From NCBI GenBank assembly GCA_910585595.1, contig CAJUET010000003.1, positions 101,068 through 165,067 on the forward strand: a stretch of 64,000 bases of DNA, read 5' to 3'. Below are positions 17,879 to 27,842 of the stretch, piece by piece. Origin of the DNA: an uncultured Christensenella sp. Its GTDB lineage: Bacteria; Bacillota; Clostridia; Christensenellales; Borkfalkiaceae. The notes under the pieces are model-generated. The model did no database searches. It saw only the letters and a list, made by a program, of their open reading frames with translations, and was not told the origin of the DNA. The position numbers and the translations under genes are program-made. The number at the start of each line of letters is the position of its first letter. Within the stretch, counting starts at the first letter, position 1.

Positions 17879-18589
17879 TTAAACGATGTTCGTGAGCGTA
17901 TTGACCGTCAGCCTTAAAAGCAAGTTATTCTTGCGGGCGACGGATAAAATTTCGGGCGTGATCTTTTCGCCGCTCAAAGCAATCGGCTCGCCGTTTCTGT
18001 CGCGCACCGTAATCTTGACCTGCCTGCCCAAAAGATTCAGTCTGTCCACCCCCGTTGCGGAATTCGCCGCGTTTAATACGGCGGAAAAATCAATATCCCC
18101 CACGGAATACCCCAAGGCGGGCAGAGGGTCGGGAAGCGCGGCGGGCGCATCCTCGCGAACGGCGGTCTTTTTTCCGCTCTCCGTCGAAATCATAAGCGCC
18201 TCTCCGATCGTGACCGCGCCGTCGGGATAGGACGTGCGCACGCCGTTTTTCGATACGATGTAAACGGGTCCCCCGTCTCCCACCAGAATTTCGCACAGCG
18301 TTCCGAGCGCTTCCCCTGTATCCGTATACGCGTTTACGCCCACGGGTGCGGGCGCGCCCACGGTCTTTGAAATGCGCGATTTCTTCGCAATCACAACGTC
18401 CTTTACGGAGAGCACGGCGCGGAAGGGCATGACGAACTCGTCATCCGCCTCCTCTTTGTCCGCCTCGTCCACGCATAAAAGGCAGGTTATTTTTTTGCGG
18501 TCTTTGCTTAGGTAAACGGTTTTTACGTATCCGAGCTTCTCTCCCGTAGGGGAGAAAATTTCCGTACCGATCAAAGTCGAAACTTCCAT
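17879..18589 (-). CDS. PRC-barrel domain protein
   Basis: 236 aa. The N-terminal part (about 1-75: TLIGTEIFSPTGEKLGYVKTV) is a PRC barrel like those of YlmC/RimM; a second barrel-like unit follows (about 83-140: NAYTDTGEALGTLCEILVGD). The C-terminal part (about 165-236) has no recognisable motif. There is no signal peptide or membrane segment. RBS GGAGGA is five bases before the ATG. Single-gene unit with a strong terminator. The function is unknown; such barrels often bind proteins or RNA. Confidence 0.7.
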   Translation of the reverse strand: MEVSTLIGTEIFSPTGEKLGYVKTVYLSKDRKKITCLLCVDEADKEEADDEFVMPFRAVLSVKDVVIAKKSRISKTVGAPAPVGVNAYTDTGEALGTLCEILVGDGGPVYIVSKNGVRTSYPDGAVTIGEALMISTESGKKTAVREDAPAALPDPLPALGYSVGDIDFSAVLNAANSATGVDRLNLLGRQVKITVRDRNGEPIALSGEKITPEILSVARKNNLLLRLTVNTLTNIV

Positions 18590-18671
18590 AGCTGTCCTCC
18601 GCTTTATTGTATGCCTATAACAGCTTGTACTTTGTCAATTCCTGCGCATAAAAATTTTGTTTTTTTGTCGA

Positions 18672-20687
18672 TTATCGCAGGGAACGGTAAACCGCGCCAC
18701 GATTCAAATAATAAACGCCCGCGTTCCCCTTCCGCAAAAAGAGATCGGCGCCCAGCGATTGCTCGCCCGTGAAGTCGATCTCCACGGCACATTCTTCGGC
18801 AAGCAATGTCAGCTTATTCTCGCTCTCAAAGCGGAATTGAAGATCCCCGTACGAAAATTCTTTATCGTACAGAACGACCGTCTCGTAAAAGCCGGTCGCG
18901 GTCTTTGAAGCGGCGCGCACCTCTTCGGAGGGAAGACGGAGCGCAACGCTCAGCCCCGCGCCCGCGTTTGTTCCCAAAACGACGACGGCGCCGAGTTTGC
19001 CTCCGTAATGCCGCATCAAAAAATTTTCGTAAGTTGCCGCGCCCGACGTTCCGTCGATGACGAGAACGCATTCCGTGCGCGTTTGCACAAGCACCGCGCT
19101 CCGTTCCGCGATGAGTTTACAGCCCGTGAACACGACGTTGTTTAGAACGACGGCGAACGAAAAAAGCGCGGAAAATGCAATAAAAAGGACCGCCTTCGTT
19201 TTCACGCGAAAGCGCACCCGTTCCGAGAGCGCGACAGTGCCGATCGTCCATACCGCGCCGCCCGCACCGAGCGAAAATCCCGAAAGCACGAGAGAAAAGT
19301 CAAAAGAAAACACCCATAAAAAGAGGGCGAGCATTCCGTTCGGAACGCTTAAAAACACCGCCGCGGCAGGCGGGATTGCGAGCGCAAAAACGACGGAAAC
19401 AAACAGTCCCAAAAAGAGAACGGGCAGAACGGGGATCAAAAAGAAATTCAAAAGCGTACCCCAAACGGAAAAATAACCGAACGTTTCAAAGAGAACGGGA
19501 AACGTAAATATCTGTACAGCGAGATTTGCCGCAAGATATTCCGTAAGCAAGCGGGGAAGCCTTCTGAATAAGCGTTTCAAGGAGCGCGAATAGAGCGCAA
19601 GTCCCAGGCACGCGCCGAAGGAAAGGCGGAATCCCGCCGAAAGCCATTCGGCGGGACGGATGAAAAGCACGGCGGAGGAAGCGAAGGCGATCGCGCCCAA
19701 AAAATCGTATTTTCTTCCGAGGGCGTTATAAATCCCGAGCACCGCGCACATGATGACGGCGCGGACGGAAGAAACGCTGAATCCGCAAAAGGCGGCGTAC
19801 AGGATCACCGCGGCAAGCGCGGGCAGAACGCGATACCTTTTCAGCTTTTTAAACGCAAAGGAAAGGGCGGCGTACAGAATTCCGATATGCAGTCCCGAAA
19901 CGGCGAAGATATGCGCGACCCCGCCCTGACGGACAGCCGCGGCAAAGCCGTCGTCCAGGTTTCCCGCATTTCCCGTCAACAGCGCATAAGCAGTATCCGC
20001 CTGCGTTTTGGAAAGGTGCGCGTGAAGCACTTCGTACACCGCCGCGTTAAATGCGAGAAGCGCGTTCCCCCTACCCGTGACCGTGAACCCCTCTTCGGTA
20101 AGCGTCGCGAAGTAGCGGATATCTTTTATAAACAGATTTTCCTCGTAAGAGTTTCCGCTTCGGGGAAGTCCGCCCCGCGTGACGCTCGCCTCAAAGCTCA
20201 ATTGATCCCCCGCACGGACGGCTTCGGAAGAAACGGTCACGCTCAGCTTTCCGTCTGCCGAATTTCCTCCGATCAAAAGGTCGTCGAGTACGAGGGACGA
20301 GCTTCCGTCTCCGACCGTAAAAGAAACGACTGTGCCCGTCACCCGATATTCGCCCGGCAGGACTCCCGAAAGATAGTTTTCGCACTTGAAATGAATCAAG
20401 CCCGCGCCTGCACCCGCGGCAGTCGCAAAACATAAAAAAATCGCCCCCAACCGTTTGAGCGACAGCGGGCGAAGTGAAAATGCCAAAAGTAAAACGAAGA
20501 AAACAAAATCCGTTCCCTTTGCACTGCCGAGACGGATTTTCGTATATAAAATAATTCCGAATATCAAACCCAAAGCAACAAATAAAAACGGACGCAAGTT
20601 GATACGAGGCAAATTATCGGGCTTTTTTAACCGCACTCCGTTTCCTTCCGCCGTGCGCTCGGTTTTATTTTCCTCTGTGCACGCCAT
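18672..20687 (-). CDS. comEC: ComEC/Rec2-type competence channel without a catalytic beta-lactamase domain
   Basis: Membrane channel for uptake of single-stranded DNA in transformation. 671 aa. After an N-terminal region with two to three membrane segments comes a DUF4131-like OB domain (residues about 95-215) and then the competence domain, with the signature HIFAVSGLHIGIL near 262-274 and many hydrophobic helices up to about 530. The final 140 residues should be the metallo-beta-lactamase-like nuclease, but no HxHxDH zinc motif is present. It may be a channel-only form, as full members are about 750 aa. RBS GAAGGA precedes the ATG. comF is elsewhere in the window. Confidence 0.85.
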   Translation of the reverse strand: MACTEENKTERTAEGNGVRLKKPDNLPRINLRPFLFVALGLIFGIILYTKIRLGSAKGTDFVFFVLLLAFSLRPLSLKRLGAIFLCFATAAGAGAGLIHFKCENYLSGVLPGEYRVTGTVVSFTVGDGSSSLVLDDLLIGGNSADGKLSVTVSSEAVRAGDQLSFEASVTRGGLPRSGNSYEENLFIKDIRYFATLTEEGFTVTGRGNALLAFNAAVYEVLHAHLSKTQADTAYALLTGNAGNLDDGFAAAVRQGGVAHIFAVSGLHIGILYAALSFAFKKLKRYRVLPALAAVILYAAFCGFSVSSVRAVIMCAVLGIYNALGRKYDFLGAIAFASSAVLFIRPAEWLSAGFRLSFGACLGLALYSRSLKRLFRRLPRLLTEYLAANLAVQIFTFPVLFETFGYFSVWGTLLNFFLIPVLPVLFLGLFVSVVFALAIPPAAAVFLSVPNGMLALFLWVFSFDFSLVLSGFSLGAGGAVWTIGTVALSERVRFRVKTKAVLFIAFSALFSFAVVLNNVVFTGCKLIAERSAVLVQTRTECVLVIDGTSGAATYENFLMRHYGGKLGAVVVLGTNAGAGLSVALRLPSEEVRAASKTATGFYETVVLYDKEFSYGDLQFRFESENKLTLLAEECAVEIDFTGEQSLGADLFLRKGNAGVYYLNRGAVYRSLR

Positions 20688-20732
20688 ACTCTTTTCCTTC
20701 GTAAAAATTTTCGCCCTTCGGCGCTTAAAGGC

Positions 20733-21356
20733 TTACAGCTGATACTTTGCGGTGAGTTTTAAAATGGACGCCAGACAGTCGTTTAAAGAGCTGCGCTCTC
20801 CGACGTCGAGCGGTTTTTCGCGATAGCAGTCGAGGCGGCGAAGAAGCTCTTCCGTCTCCAATCTGTCGCCCGCTTTGAGTTTTTTGGAGCGCAGTTTTTT
20901 AAGAAGAGTATCCGCATACGAAAGGCTTACGCCGTACTCCTGCGCCGTTACGCCCCCTTCGGGCTCCTGATTGAAACAGCAAACCTTGGGAGGCATGGAA
21001 GCGCCCCTTTTGAAGGACTTGTCCGTGAGCTCCTCGCGGAATTTTTCAAAGAGGCGTTCCTCCCGCAACTTGCCTTTTTTCTTCCGCTTCGGTGCAGGAA
21101 TAAAAAAAAGCAGGGAAAGTAACGCCGTAAACGCGATGAGCGCTCCGAGATATACGAGAGAGAGCGACGCGCTCTTGGCGTACACCGTCAAAAAGCCAGC
21201 CGAGCCCGCGAACGCCGCCGCCGCAAAAAACCATCTCCGCTTGGGAATAAAAATAAACAGGATCGCCGCCGCCGCGATCACTGCGGGAACGACATAGAGG
21301 AAAGCCCATTCGGGAACCATTGAAATATAATCGAGAACTGTTTTCAAAATCTTCAT
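20733..21356 (-). CDS. Hypothetical membrane protein
   Basis: 207 aa, family not recognised. Three or four hydrophobic helices occupy residues about 12-90 (WAFLYVVPAVIAAAAILFIF and others), followed by a basic KRKKKGKLREER linker and a soluble C-terminal half that is probably cytoplasmic, with helices and two close cysteines (KVCCF). RBS AGGGGTGG precedes the ATG. It lies between addA and comEC on the same strand, which suggests but does not prove cotranscription. Confidence 0.6.
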   Translation of the reverse strand: MKILKTVLDYISMVPEWAFLYVVPAVIAAAAILFIFIPKRRWFFAAAAFAGSAGFLTVYAKSASLSLVYLGALIAFTALLSLLFFIPAPKRKKKGKLREERLFEKFREELTDKSFKRGASMPPKVCCFNQEPEGGVTAQEYGVSLSYADTLLKKLRSKKLKAGDRLETEELLRRLDCYREKPLDVGERSSLNDCLASILKLTAKYQL

Positions 21357-21430
21357 AAACCACCCCTTAAAGGATAGCCAAACCCCGTTCCGATTAACTT
21401 ACTTTTTTTGTCGAAGCGTGTAACCGTTTG

Positions 21431-24400
21431 TCACATATCGATAACTTCCGCGCTCTTGATATTGATGATCTTCGCGCGGATCGAAGCCCTGTCAACGCGC
21501 ATACCCTTTGCGACCGCATCCTTATACAGCTCGATTTGCGGAGCGTACTTCTCTTTGAGCGCCTCTTTGGAAAGTCCCGAAAATTTATAGTCGTAAATCA
21601 CATACCCGTTCCCGTCCGTAAACAGTAAGTCGATCGCGCCCTGGAAAATAGTCGCCGTTCCCCCGTCCGTACCGCCCGTCTCCTTGGGCGTAAGCGAGAG
21701 TAGAAACTTCCGCTCCCGATCGCACCGCTTGCCTGCGAGCGCCTTTAAACACGGAACGTCCGCGATCTTTTTAAGCTGTTCCGCGCTGAGTCGCGCACAC
21801 TCTTCCTCCGAAAGAAGTCTTTCTTTTTTCATGCGGGTAAGCTCGGCGGAAATTTCTTCTCCGAATCGGTAATATTCTAAAAACTTATGATACGCCGTGC
21901 CCGCTTCCGCGCTGCCGCCCCCCTGCGCAAACACCTTTTCGGGTTCTTTCTTTTCCGCACGCGCCTTCAAAAGCGCGGTTGCAGAACTCTTCTGCGGAAG
22001 ACGGACGGTATCGTTATAGGGATAATTCAGTCCGATTTGCATGGCGGCGAGCACGCGCTGCATATCCTCTTCGGAACGCCCGTGCGCAAAACCGAACGCT
22101 TCCCGATCGGGCAAAGCGTCGCGGTCTCCGATCTCCTCCCCCAAAAACTTACTGCCGAAATAATCGGAATAACGCTTATAAAACGCGGGCGAGGACGCCC
22201 TTCTGCGCTCTTCCACCATAAGGTGCAGGCGGCACTTGGCGCGGGTCAGCGCAACGTACAAAAGATTGCGCTCTCCCTCCTCCTCTTCCAGCTCCCGCTC
22301 CGCCGCCGTCGCCATGCGCCCGACGGTATCCGAATAAGTCTTTTTTTCAATATCGTAATAGCGGGGCGAAAAGAGAAAGCGCTCCGAAAATTCCACTTCG
22401 TCGGGATCGGAATCGTGAAGAGGCGTCTCTGCGCTCGCAACAATGACGACGGGAAATTCAAGTCCCTTGGAGGCGTGCATGGTCATGACTTTCACGGCGT
22501 CCTCTCCGCCGCTCTCGGAAAAATCGACCCTCTCTTCCGTCTCTTTGAGGCGGGTCAGAAAATCGTGAACGCCGCCGCACTTTTCCGCCTCGGCAACAAA
22601 ACGCCTGACCCGCTGCAAACGGCTTCTCCCCTCCTCTTTGGAGGCGATCTCCGCTTCCAGTCCCTCCGAAAGAAGATCGTTCAAAATTTCCGCCGCCGTG
22701 CGGACCTTTGCAAGCGCACGAAGCCGCCTTACCTTGCGCAAGAATACGTTCAATCTGTGCGAAAGCCCGTCGATCTTCTCTGCGGCATACGCCCGTGCCG
22801 CCGTGCGGAAGTCGGGCGGCAGGGGATAGGCAAGCCGAATGCGCATCAGATCCTCGTCCGTAAACCCGCCGATCGCAGAGAGCATGACGGCGGCAAACGG
22901 AATATCCGCTTCCGCATTGTCTAAAAATTTCAAACAGTCGATCAGAAGCCGCGTTTCGAAATAATCGCACACGTTCACGCGCGAAGAGGACGTGACGGGG
23001 ATACCGTGCTCCGCAAGCGCCGCCGCGATGCGCCTCCCGTCCGTCGTATCCTTGCGGACGAGTATCGCGATGTCGCCGTAATTCACCTTCCTGTAAGCCT
23101 TTGTTTCAAGGTCGAAAAACTGCTTGTCCCGCTCGTCTTGAACGACGCGCACGACCGCCTCGGCAAGCGCGTTCTTTTTTCGTTCCCCCTTCGCCTGCAC
23201 AACGGAGTATACCCCGCGCTCCCGCGCTTCCTCTTTTATTTTTACAACTTTGTGACTGAGAATTTCCCCCTCGTAACCTTCGTAAAGCCTGCCGCCGCGC
23301 ATGGGCTCGTACCCATCGACGACGGGGGAGAAAATTTTGTTGACAGCGGAAAGGATCCCGCTTGCCGAACGGAAATTTTCCGTAAGAGGGAACGCTCCGC
23401 CGAACTCCTCGCGCTTTTCGCGGAAGTAGCGGGAACGGCTGCCGCGGAAGCCGTAGATCGCCTGTTTTTCGTCGCCGACGAGAAACAGGTTCTCCCCCGC
23501 GACCAAAGAGACGATTTTCTCCTGCATGGGGTTCACGTCCTGATATTCGTCCACAAACACAAAGCGGTATTTCTTTTGCACCTCGGCGCGCGCCTCCTCT
23601 TTTTTGAGAAGCGCGAGCGCAAAGCGCTCTAAATCGTCGTAATCGAGGGCGTTCGCCTCTCGTTTCTGCCGCGCGTATTCTCTTCCGTATGCAAGGGATA
23701 AAGCGGCGATCGCCTTGGCGTTTAAAGCGGCGGTTTTGTATTTCTCCCGCTCCCGTTCTTCGTTTGAAAACCGCTCTTTGATCTCCTTGACGAGCTTCTT
23801 TATCCCGTCGTTTACCTCTTTGAGTTCGAGAACGGCTTCGAGCTCCCTTCCCTCTTCCTTGGGTTTGGTCGGCATACGCGGAAACTCGAATTCGATCTGC
23901 GCCGCGGCAAAGGGGGAATTTTTCTCTTCGATCGCCTTGACCGCGCGGACGATCGCCTCGCACACCTTTACCGCACCCTTGTTTGCAGAAAGTACCGCGC
24001 TCAGTTTTTCGGCTTCTTCCGCATACGATCCCGCCTTGCGGATATATTCGCAAGCGAGAAAAGAAACCGCCTCGCCGAACTTATCCTCGCCTGCTCTTAA
24101 TAACAGTTCTTCGCCGTTTTCATATCCGCGGACTTTATCGTACATCTTTGCAACGACTGCGCGGAGCGCCTTATCGCGCTTTCCGCGGTAATGCGCATCC
24201 GCCACCCGTCTGAATGTCTCCTCCCCTTCTTCGAACGCCCTTTCGAGCGCGGAAGAGAGCGCCTTGTTTGCAAGCCCCGCCGCGTCCTGCGGCGTTAAAA
24301 TACGAAAATCGGGGGAAAGATTTTCCTCGGGAAGCAAATAAAAATAGGTACGTATCAAGCGTCCGCAAAAGGCGTGCACGGTGCTGATCTCGGCAATTCC

Positions 24401-24676
24401 CAAAGCGTCCAGCTCTCTTTTAAGATTTTCCCGCTTCTCTCCTTCGCTCTTTTTGACTTCGTCGAGAAGCGCGGCGCGAAGCCTTTCTTTCATCTGAAAA
24501 GCGGCTTTTTTCGTAAACGTCACGGCGAGAATATCCGAAAGGGAAGCCCTGCCCGAAAGCACCAGCCTTAAAAGGCGCTCCACCATGATCCTTGTCTTGC
24601 CGCTTCCTGCGGAAGCGGAGACGATCACTCTCCCCTCCGCTTCGACGGCTTTGATTTGTTCTTCCGTATATTCCAT
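21431..24676 (-). CDS. addA: ATP-dependent helicase/nuclease subunit A
   Basis: Helicase-nuclease subunit of AddAB, the RecBCD counterpart that processes double-strand breaks for RecA. 1081 aa. The UvrD-type motifs are Walker A SASAGSGKT (20-28), motif II FVDEYQDVNPMQ, motif V VKVMTMHASKGLEFPVV, and motif VI NLLYVALTRAK. The C-terminal RecB-like nuclease has YVIYDYKFSG...QIELYKDAV. I prefer the ATG at 24676 over an in-frame TTG six bases upstream. The gene starts at the addB stop, so the two subunits are translationally coupled. Confidence 0.95.
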   Translation of the reverse strand: MEYTEEQIKAVEAEGRVIVSASAGSGKTRIMVERLLRLVLSGRASLSDILAVTFTKKAAFQMKERLRAALLDEVKKSEGEKRENLKRELDALGIAEISTVHAFCGRLIRTYFYLLPEENLSPDFRILTPQDAAGLANKALSSALERAFEEGEETFRRVADAHYRGKRDKALRAVVAKMYDKVRGYENGEELLLRAGEDKFGEAVSFLACEYIRKAGSYAEEAEKLSAVLSANKGAVKVCEAIVRAVKAIEEKNSPFAAAQIEFEFPRMPTKPKEEGRELEAVLELKEVNDGIKKLVKEIKERFSNEEREREKYKTAALNAKAIAALSLAYGREYARQKREANALDYDDLERFALALLKKEEARAEVQKKYRFVFVDEYQDVNPMQEKIVSLVAGENLFLVGDEKQAIYGFRGSRSRYFREKREEFGGAFPLTENFRSASGILSAVNKIFSPVVDGYEPMRGGRLYEGYEGEILSHKVVKIKEEARERGVYSVVQAKGERKKNALAEAVVRVVQDERDKQFFDLETKAYRKVNYGDIAILVRKDTTDGRRIAAALAEHGIPVTSSSRVNVCDYFETRLLIDCLKFLDNAEADIPFAAVMLSAIGGFTDEDLMRIRLAYPLPPDFRTAARAYAAEKIDGLSHRLNVFLRKVRRLRALAKVRTAAEILNDLLSEGLEAEIASKEEGRSRLQRVRRFVAEAEKCGGVHDFLTRLKETEERVDFSESGGEDAVKVMTMHASKGLEFPVVIVASAETPLHDSDPDEVEFSERFLFSPRYYDIEKKTYSDTVGRMATAAERELEEEEGERNLLYVALTRAKCRLHLMVEERRRASSPAFYKRYSDYFGSKFLGEEIGDRDALPDREAFGFAHGRSEEDMQRVLAAMQIGLNYPYNDTVRLPQKSSATALLKARAEKKEPEKVFAQGGGSAEAGTAYHKFLEYYRFGEEISAELTRMKKERLLSEEECARLSAEQLKKIADVPCLKALAGKRCDRERKFLLSLTPKETGGTDGGTATIFQGAIDLLFTDGNGYVIYDYKFSGLSKEALKEKYAPQIELYKDAVAKGMRVDRASIRAKIINIKSAEVIDM

Positions 24677-24678
24677 GC

Positions 24679-27600
24679 TCAACCGCCCTTTTTCTCCCTG
24701 ACGATCCTTGTGATCTCGCCGCAGTTCAACTCGCTCTCATTCCTCGGCTCACCCGTGAACGCGCACAGCGACTTTAACCTGCATCTGTCGCAGGCGTCCT
24801 TATAGGGGGAGGGTGCGAAATTGCCGTCCTTCATCTCCGCCTCCGCCTGTTCGGAAACGAAATAGCCGTATTCGAGGAAGTCGCGGAAGTCCTTTTCCGA
24901 CATTCCCTTGCCGCTTTCTCTGATCTCTTTACGCGCACCGTCGAAGAGTTCGCTCTTCTCTCCCTCTTGCAAAGTCCTGTCGAGTTTCGTTAAAACCGAA
25001 TCTTCGGCATTATAAAATCCCTTCATGGAAAAGCGTGCGCCGCCGCCCTCTTTCGTAAAGGAATCCGCGGCGGGGAAATAGAACGCCCCCGCGGGCGTCT
25101 TTCCCTCGGACTCGGCGAGAAGGTACAGTTCGAGCTGTAACTTTCTGCCCGTGTAATAGGCAGTCGGACTGTCGTCCACATAGCCCGTCTTATAGTCGAC
25201 GACGCGCACCAGACCGTCCGCCTCGTCGACCCTGTCCGTCTTGCCCTCGATTTTCAGCGCGGGAATGCCGATCGTTTTTTCCGTACCCGAAACGCGGAAT
25301 TCGGAATTCACAAGCTGTCTCCACGCCGCACGCGTCGCGACAAGGCACTCGTTCAAAAGCCGCTCCCGCGCGTATGCGCCCTCCTTCGTATCGAGAAGGG
25401 GAAGAAAGCGCGGCTCCGAAAGCAGTCCTTCCGCAACGGTCTTTACCTTTTCTTCGAGCTCTGCCGCGTTCTTGATTTCGTTAAAACTCTTAGCCGTGCG
25501 TTCCAGAACGACGTGCACGAATATCCCCGCTTCCGCCTGCGCAACGGAGCCTTCCCTGCGTTCGGTGAGCTTTAATGCGCGCGTCATGAACCCCTCGTAG
25601 GGACATTCGAAATAGCTCTCCAAAAGAGTGGGCGACACGCGCTCGCTTTTCAGCCACAAAAGGGCGGCGAGCGGTGATGCCGTGCACTTTGCACCCCCCT
25701 CCGTATCGACGCCGCACTGTTCGAGCGCGGCGCGAACGGAATCAAAGCGCAAAGCAAATTCTCCGCCGCCCGCGCCGCGGCCCGCCTCTTCCCGCCCGCG
25801 GATCATTCTGAGTGCGGCGGGCGTCCGCTCGCTGCAATCGTAGGGGAAGCTCTCGGGCACGGGCGCGGGAATAAAGCGTTTTTCGGCAAAGACGAGCGCC
25901 TCGCTCTTCTGCGTCTCCTCGCCGTGTAATTTTAAGGGACGGCTCATATAGAGCCGCTCGGTAAAGGACGCTAAATTGAGCGCAAAACTTTCGCGCATTC
26001 TCGCGTTGACTTCGCCCATCGCGGGCGAGATCTCCACACTGATCTCGCCAAGTCGCTTGATTTCCTTATCGGAAATAATGGCGGTATCCTCCGAAACGAC
26101 GGGGAGCTTTTCCGTAAGACCCGCGGCGAACAGAACGGGCGTTGCGGCGAACATACACTCCGTCGCGTCGCCCACGAACACCGCGTCCAAAGAGGGCGGC
26201 ACGAGAAGCACTTCCGTCGCGTCCAGCCCGCTCTTTAAAAGGGAGGCAAATTCCCGCACGGTAAATTCCCGCTCTCCCGCCACGCGTTCGATTTCGAGCA
26301 GGGTCTTTCCGAACGCGTCCTCGGAAGTCATGCCTAAGGAAAGGAAATTTTCTTCCGCAGGGGTAAAGCCGTCCCCCGCTTCGCCGGCGTCCGCTTTGAG
26401 CTTGATCAGCACTTCGTCCCAAGCAGTCGCAGTAAAGAGCGCGCGGACGGAATTCACGAATTCCTTTCCCTTCGCCTTTAAAGGAAACATCTTTATCACG
26501 CTCCGCATCTTATCGGAAAAGGGAAGGAGTTTTTCTCTTTGGAATTCCGCGATCTCGTCCTGTTTTTTGATTTCGCGCTTCGCGGCGCCGCGGTACTGTC
26601 CGTAACGCAAAAGATAATTCCGATACTCGTCCGCCTCGCCGAAGCACACGTTCGCCGCGATTTTATCCGCCTCTTCGGGAAGAAGTCCGTTCGAGACTCC
26701 CTCCAATATGCCGAGCACATATCCCGCAAACGGGTGCTCGGAAAGGGCGCGCTTTCGATCGAGATAGAAGGGGATCTTGTATTGCGAGAACACCTTTTCC
26801 GCCGTGGGGAAATAGTCGTTGCCTGGCACAAGCACCCCGATCGAGAAATACCGCTCCCCTTCCGAAACATGCTTTTTGATCAGCGCGGCGATCCTTTCGA
26901 GTTCCTCCGTTTCGTCCTGCGCCTCGAATAAGGAAATTCTGTCCGTCTTTAACGGCGCGTCGCAAACGGGGGAATACATCCCCCCGACGATCGCTTTCCC
27001 CTCTTTTAAAATAAGAGTCGGCGCCTGCCGTCTTCGGGAGATCATTCCGCACTCCTCAGCCGTGCGCAAAAACGCATTCAGGGCGTGCCCCGTGTAAACG
27101 GATTCCTCTCCCCCCAAAAAGATCCCCGTCACGCTCTTCGCATGTAAAAACGCGGCGCGAACGCCTTCGAGCGCCTGCCGCGTGAAGGAAGGGAACGCGA
27201 AAAAAAACACGTTTGCGTCCTCTAAATTTCCGTCTGCGATTTTATCGGGCAGAAGCGCGAGATAGCCGTTTTCGTCGATGAGTCCGTTCCCGTTCAAAAA
27301 GCCTTCGTACTCTTTCAGAAGATAGGCAAGATCGTTTAACTTGCGCTGTAAGATCCCGTCCGTGCTCCGCGCGGCGAGAAGGAGCGCGTCCGCGTCCACG
27401 CGGGAAGCGGAGAGCTGCGCGATCGTCTCGTACACGGCGCGCGCGCTGCCGCCCGTAAAGCACCCTTCTCCCTTGCGCTTTAAGATGAGCTCGTTGATTT
27501 TCATGACCGAACCCTCTTTGGAAAGCACGGGCTTTTCGCTTTCGAGATAGCGCGCGAACGTCGTGACCTCGCTCAAAAAAGTGCCCCCGCTCTTTTTGAG

Positions 27601-27741
27601 CACGGCACGCTCCGCAAGCAAGGTCAGCCTGTCTTCGCAGAATATATAATTTCTCTCGCCCGCGGCTTCCTTTTGCGCGATCTCTCCGCTCAACGCTTCG
27701 AGCGCGTCCTGTAAGGTTGCCGCCCTGATCGTATTTATCAT
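24679..27741 (-). CDS. addB: ATP-dependent helicase/nuclease subunit B
   Basis: Partner of AddA. About 1020 aa. The C-terminal nuclease has VRVVDYKTGYVDD and the iron-sulfur staple is CPYEGF plus CDRCRLKSLC. The Walker A motif present at the N-terminus of Bacillus AddB is not visible: the start runs MINTIRAATLQDALEAL with no GxGKT, so this subunit may not bind ATP. Two ATGs compete, 27768 and 27741. I prefer the second because a TATAAT box overlaps the first, leaving a short leader with a weak GGGA. It is first in the addB-addA unit. Confidence 0.88.
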   Translation of the reverse strand: MINTIRAATLQDALEALSGEIAQKEAAGERNYIFCEDRLTLLAERAVLKKSGGTFLSEVTTFARYLESEKPVLSKEGSVMKINELILKRKGEGCFTGGSARAVYETIAQLSASRVDADALLLAARSTDGILQRKLNDLAYLLKEYEGFLNGNGLIDENGYLALLPDKIADGNLEDANVFFFAFPSFTRQALEGVRAAFLHAKSVTGIFLGGEESVYTGHALNAFLRTAEECGMISRRRQAPTLILKEGKAIVGGMYSPVCDAPLKTDRISLFEAQDETEELERIAALIKKHVSEGERYFSIGVLVPGNDYFPTAEKVFSQYKIPFYLDRKRALSEHPFAGYVLGILEGVSNGLLPEEADKIAANVCFGEADEYRNYLLRYGQYRGAAKREIKKQDEIAEFQREKLLPFSDKMRSVIKMFPLKAKGKEFVNSVRALFTATAWDEVLIKLKADAGEAGDGFTPAEENFLSLGMTSEDAFGKTLLEIERVAGEREFTVREFASLLKSGLDATEVLLVPPSLDAVFVGDATECMFAATPVLFAAGLTEKLPVVSEDTAIISDKEIKRLGEISVEISPAMGEVNARMRESFALNLASFTERLYMSRPLKLHGEETQKSEALVFAEKRFIPAPVPESFPYDCSERTPAALRMIRGREEAGRGAGGGEFALRFDSVRAALEQCGVDTEGGAKCTASPLAALLWLKSERVSPTLLESYFECPYEGFMTRALKLTERREGSVAQAEAGIFVHVVLERTAKSFNEIKNAAELEEKVKTVAEGLLSEPRFLPLLDTKEGAYARERLLNECLVATRAAWRQLVNSEFRVSGTEKTIGIPALKIEGKTDRVDEADGLVRVVDYKTGYVDDSPTAYYTGRKLQLELYLLAESEGKTPAGAFYFPAADSFTKEGGGARFSMKGFYNAEDSVLTKLDRTLQEGEKSELFDGARKEIRESGKGMSEKDFRDFLEYGYFVSEQAEAEMKDGNFAPSPYKDACDRCRLKSLCAFTGEPRNESELNCGEITRIVREKKGG

Positions 27742-27804
27742 GCGTATCCCGTCGTAAGTTTTTTTCATTATATCACATTTTCACGAAAATTTCCTCATTT
27801 GTTT

Positions 27805-27833
27805 TTGCCAAACAAAAAAAAATATGCTATAAT
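27805..27833 (+). promoter_or_regulatory. Promoter of the 27843 lipoprotein gene, near-leaderless
   Basis: -35 TTGCCA (27805-27810), 17-bp spacer, -10 TATAAT (27828-27833), then nine bases to the ATG. The predicted +1 near 27840 leaves a leader of about three bases. Confidence 0.75.
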
Positions 27834-27842
27834 GTTTTCATT

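Noticed and set aside
21887..22924. 345-aa open frame on the plus strand
   Set aside because: Antisense to addA, rich in Arg and Gly in the way typical of shadow frames; no family match.
27767..27795. Leaderless promoter for addB
   Set aside because: The TATAAT overlaps the upstream ATG itself and the -35 is poor; a short leader to the ATG at 27741 fits better.
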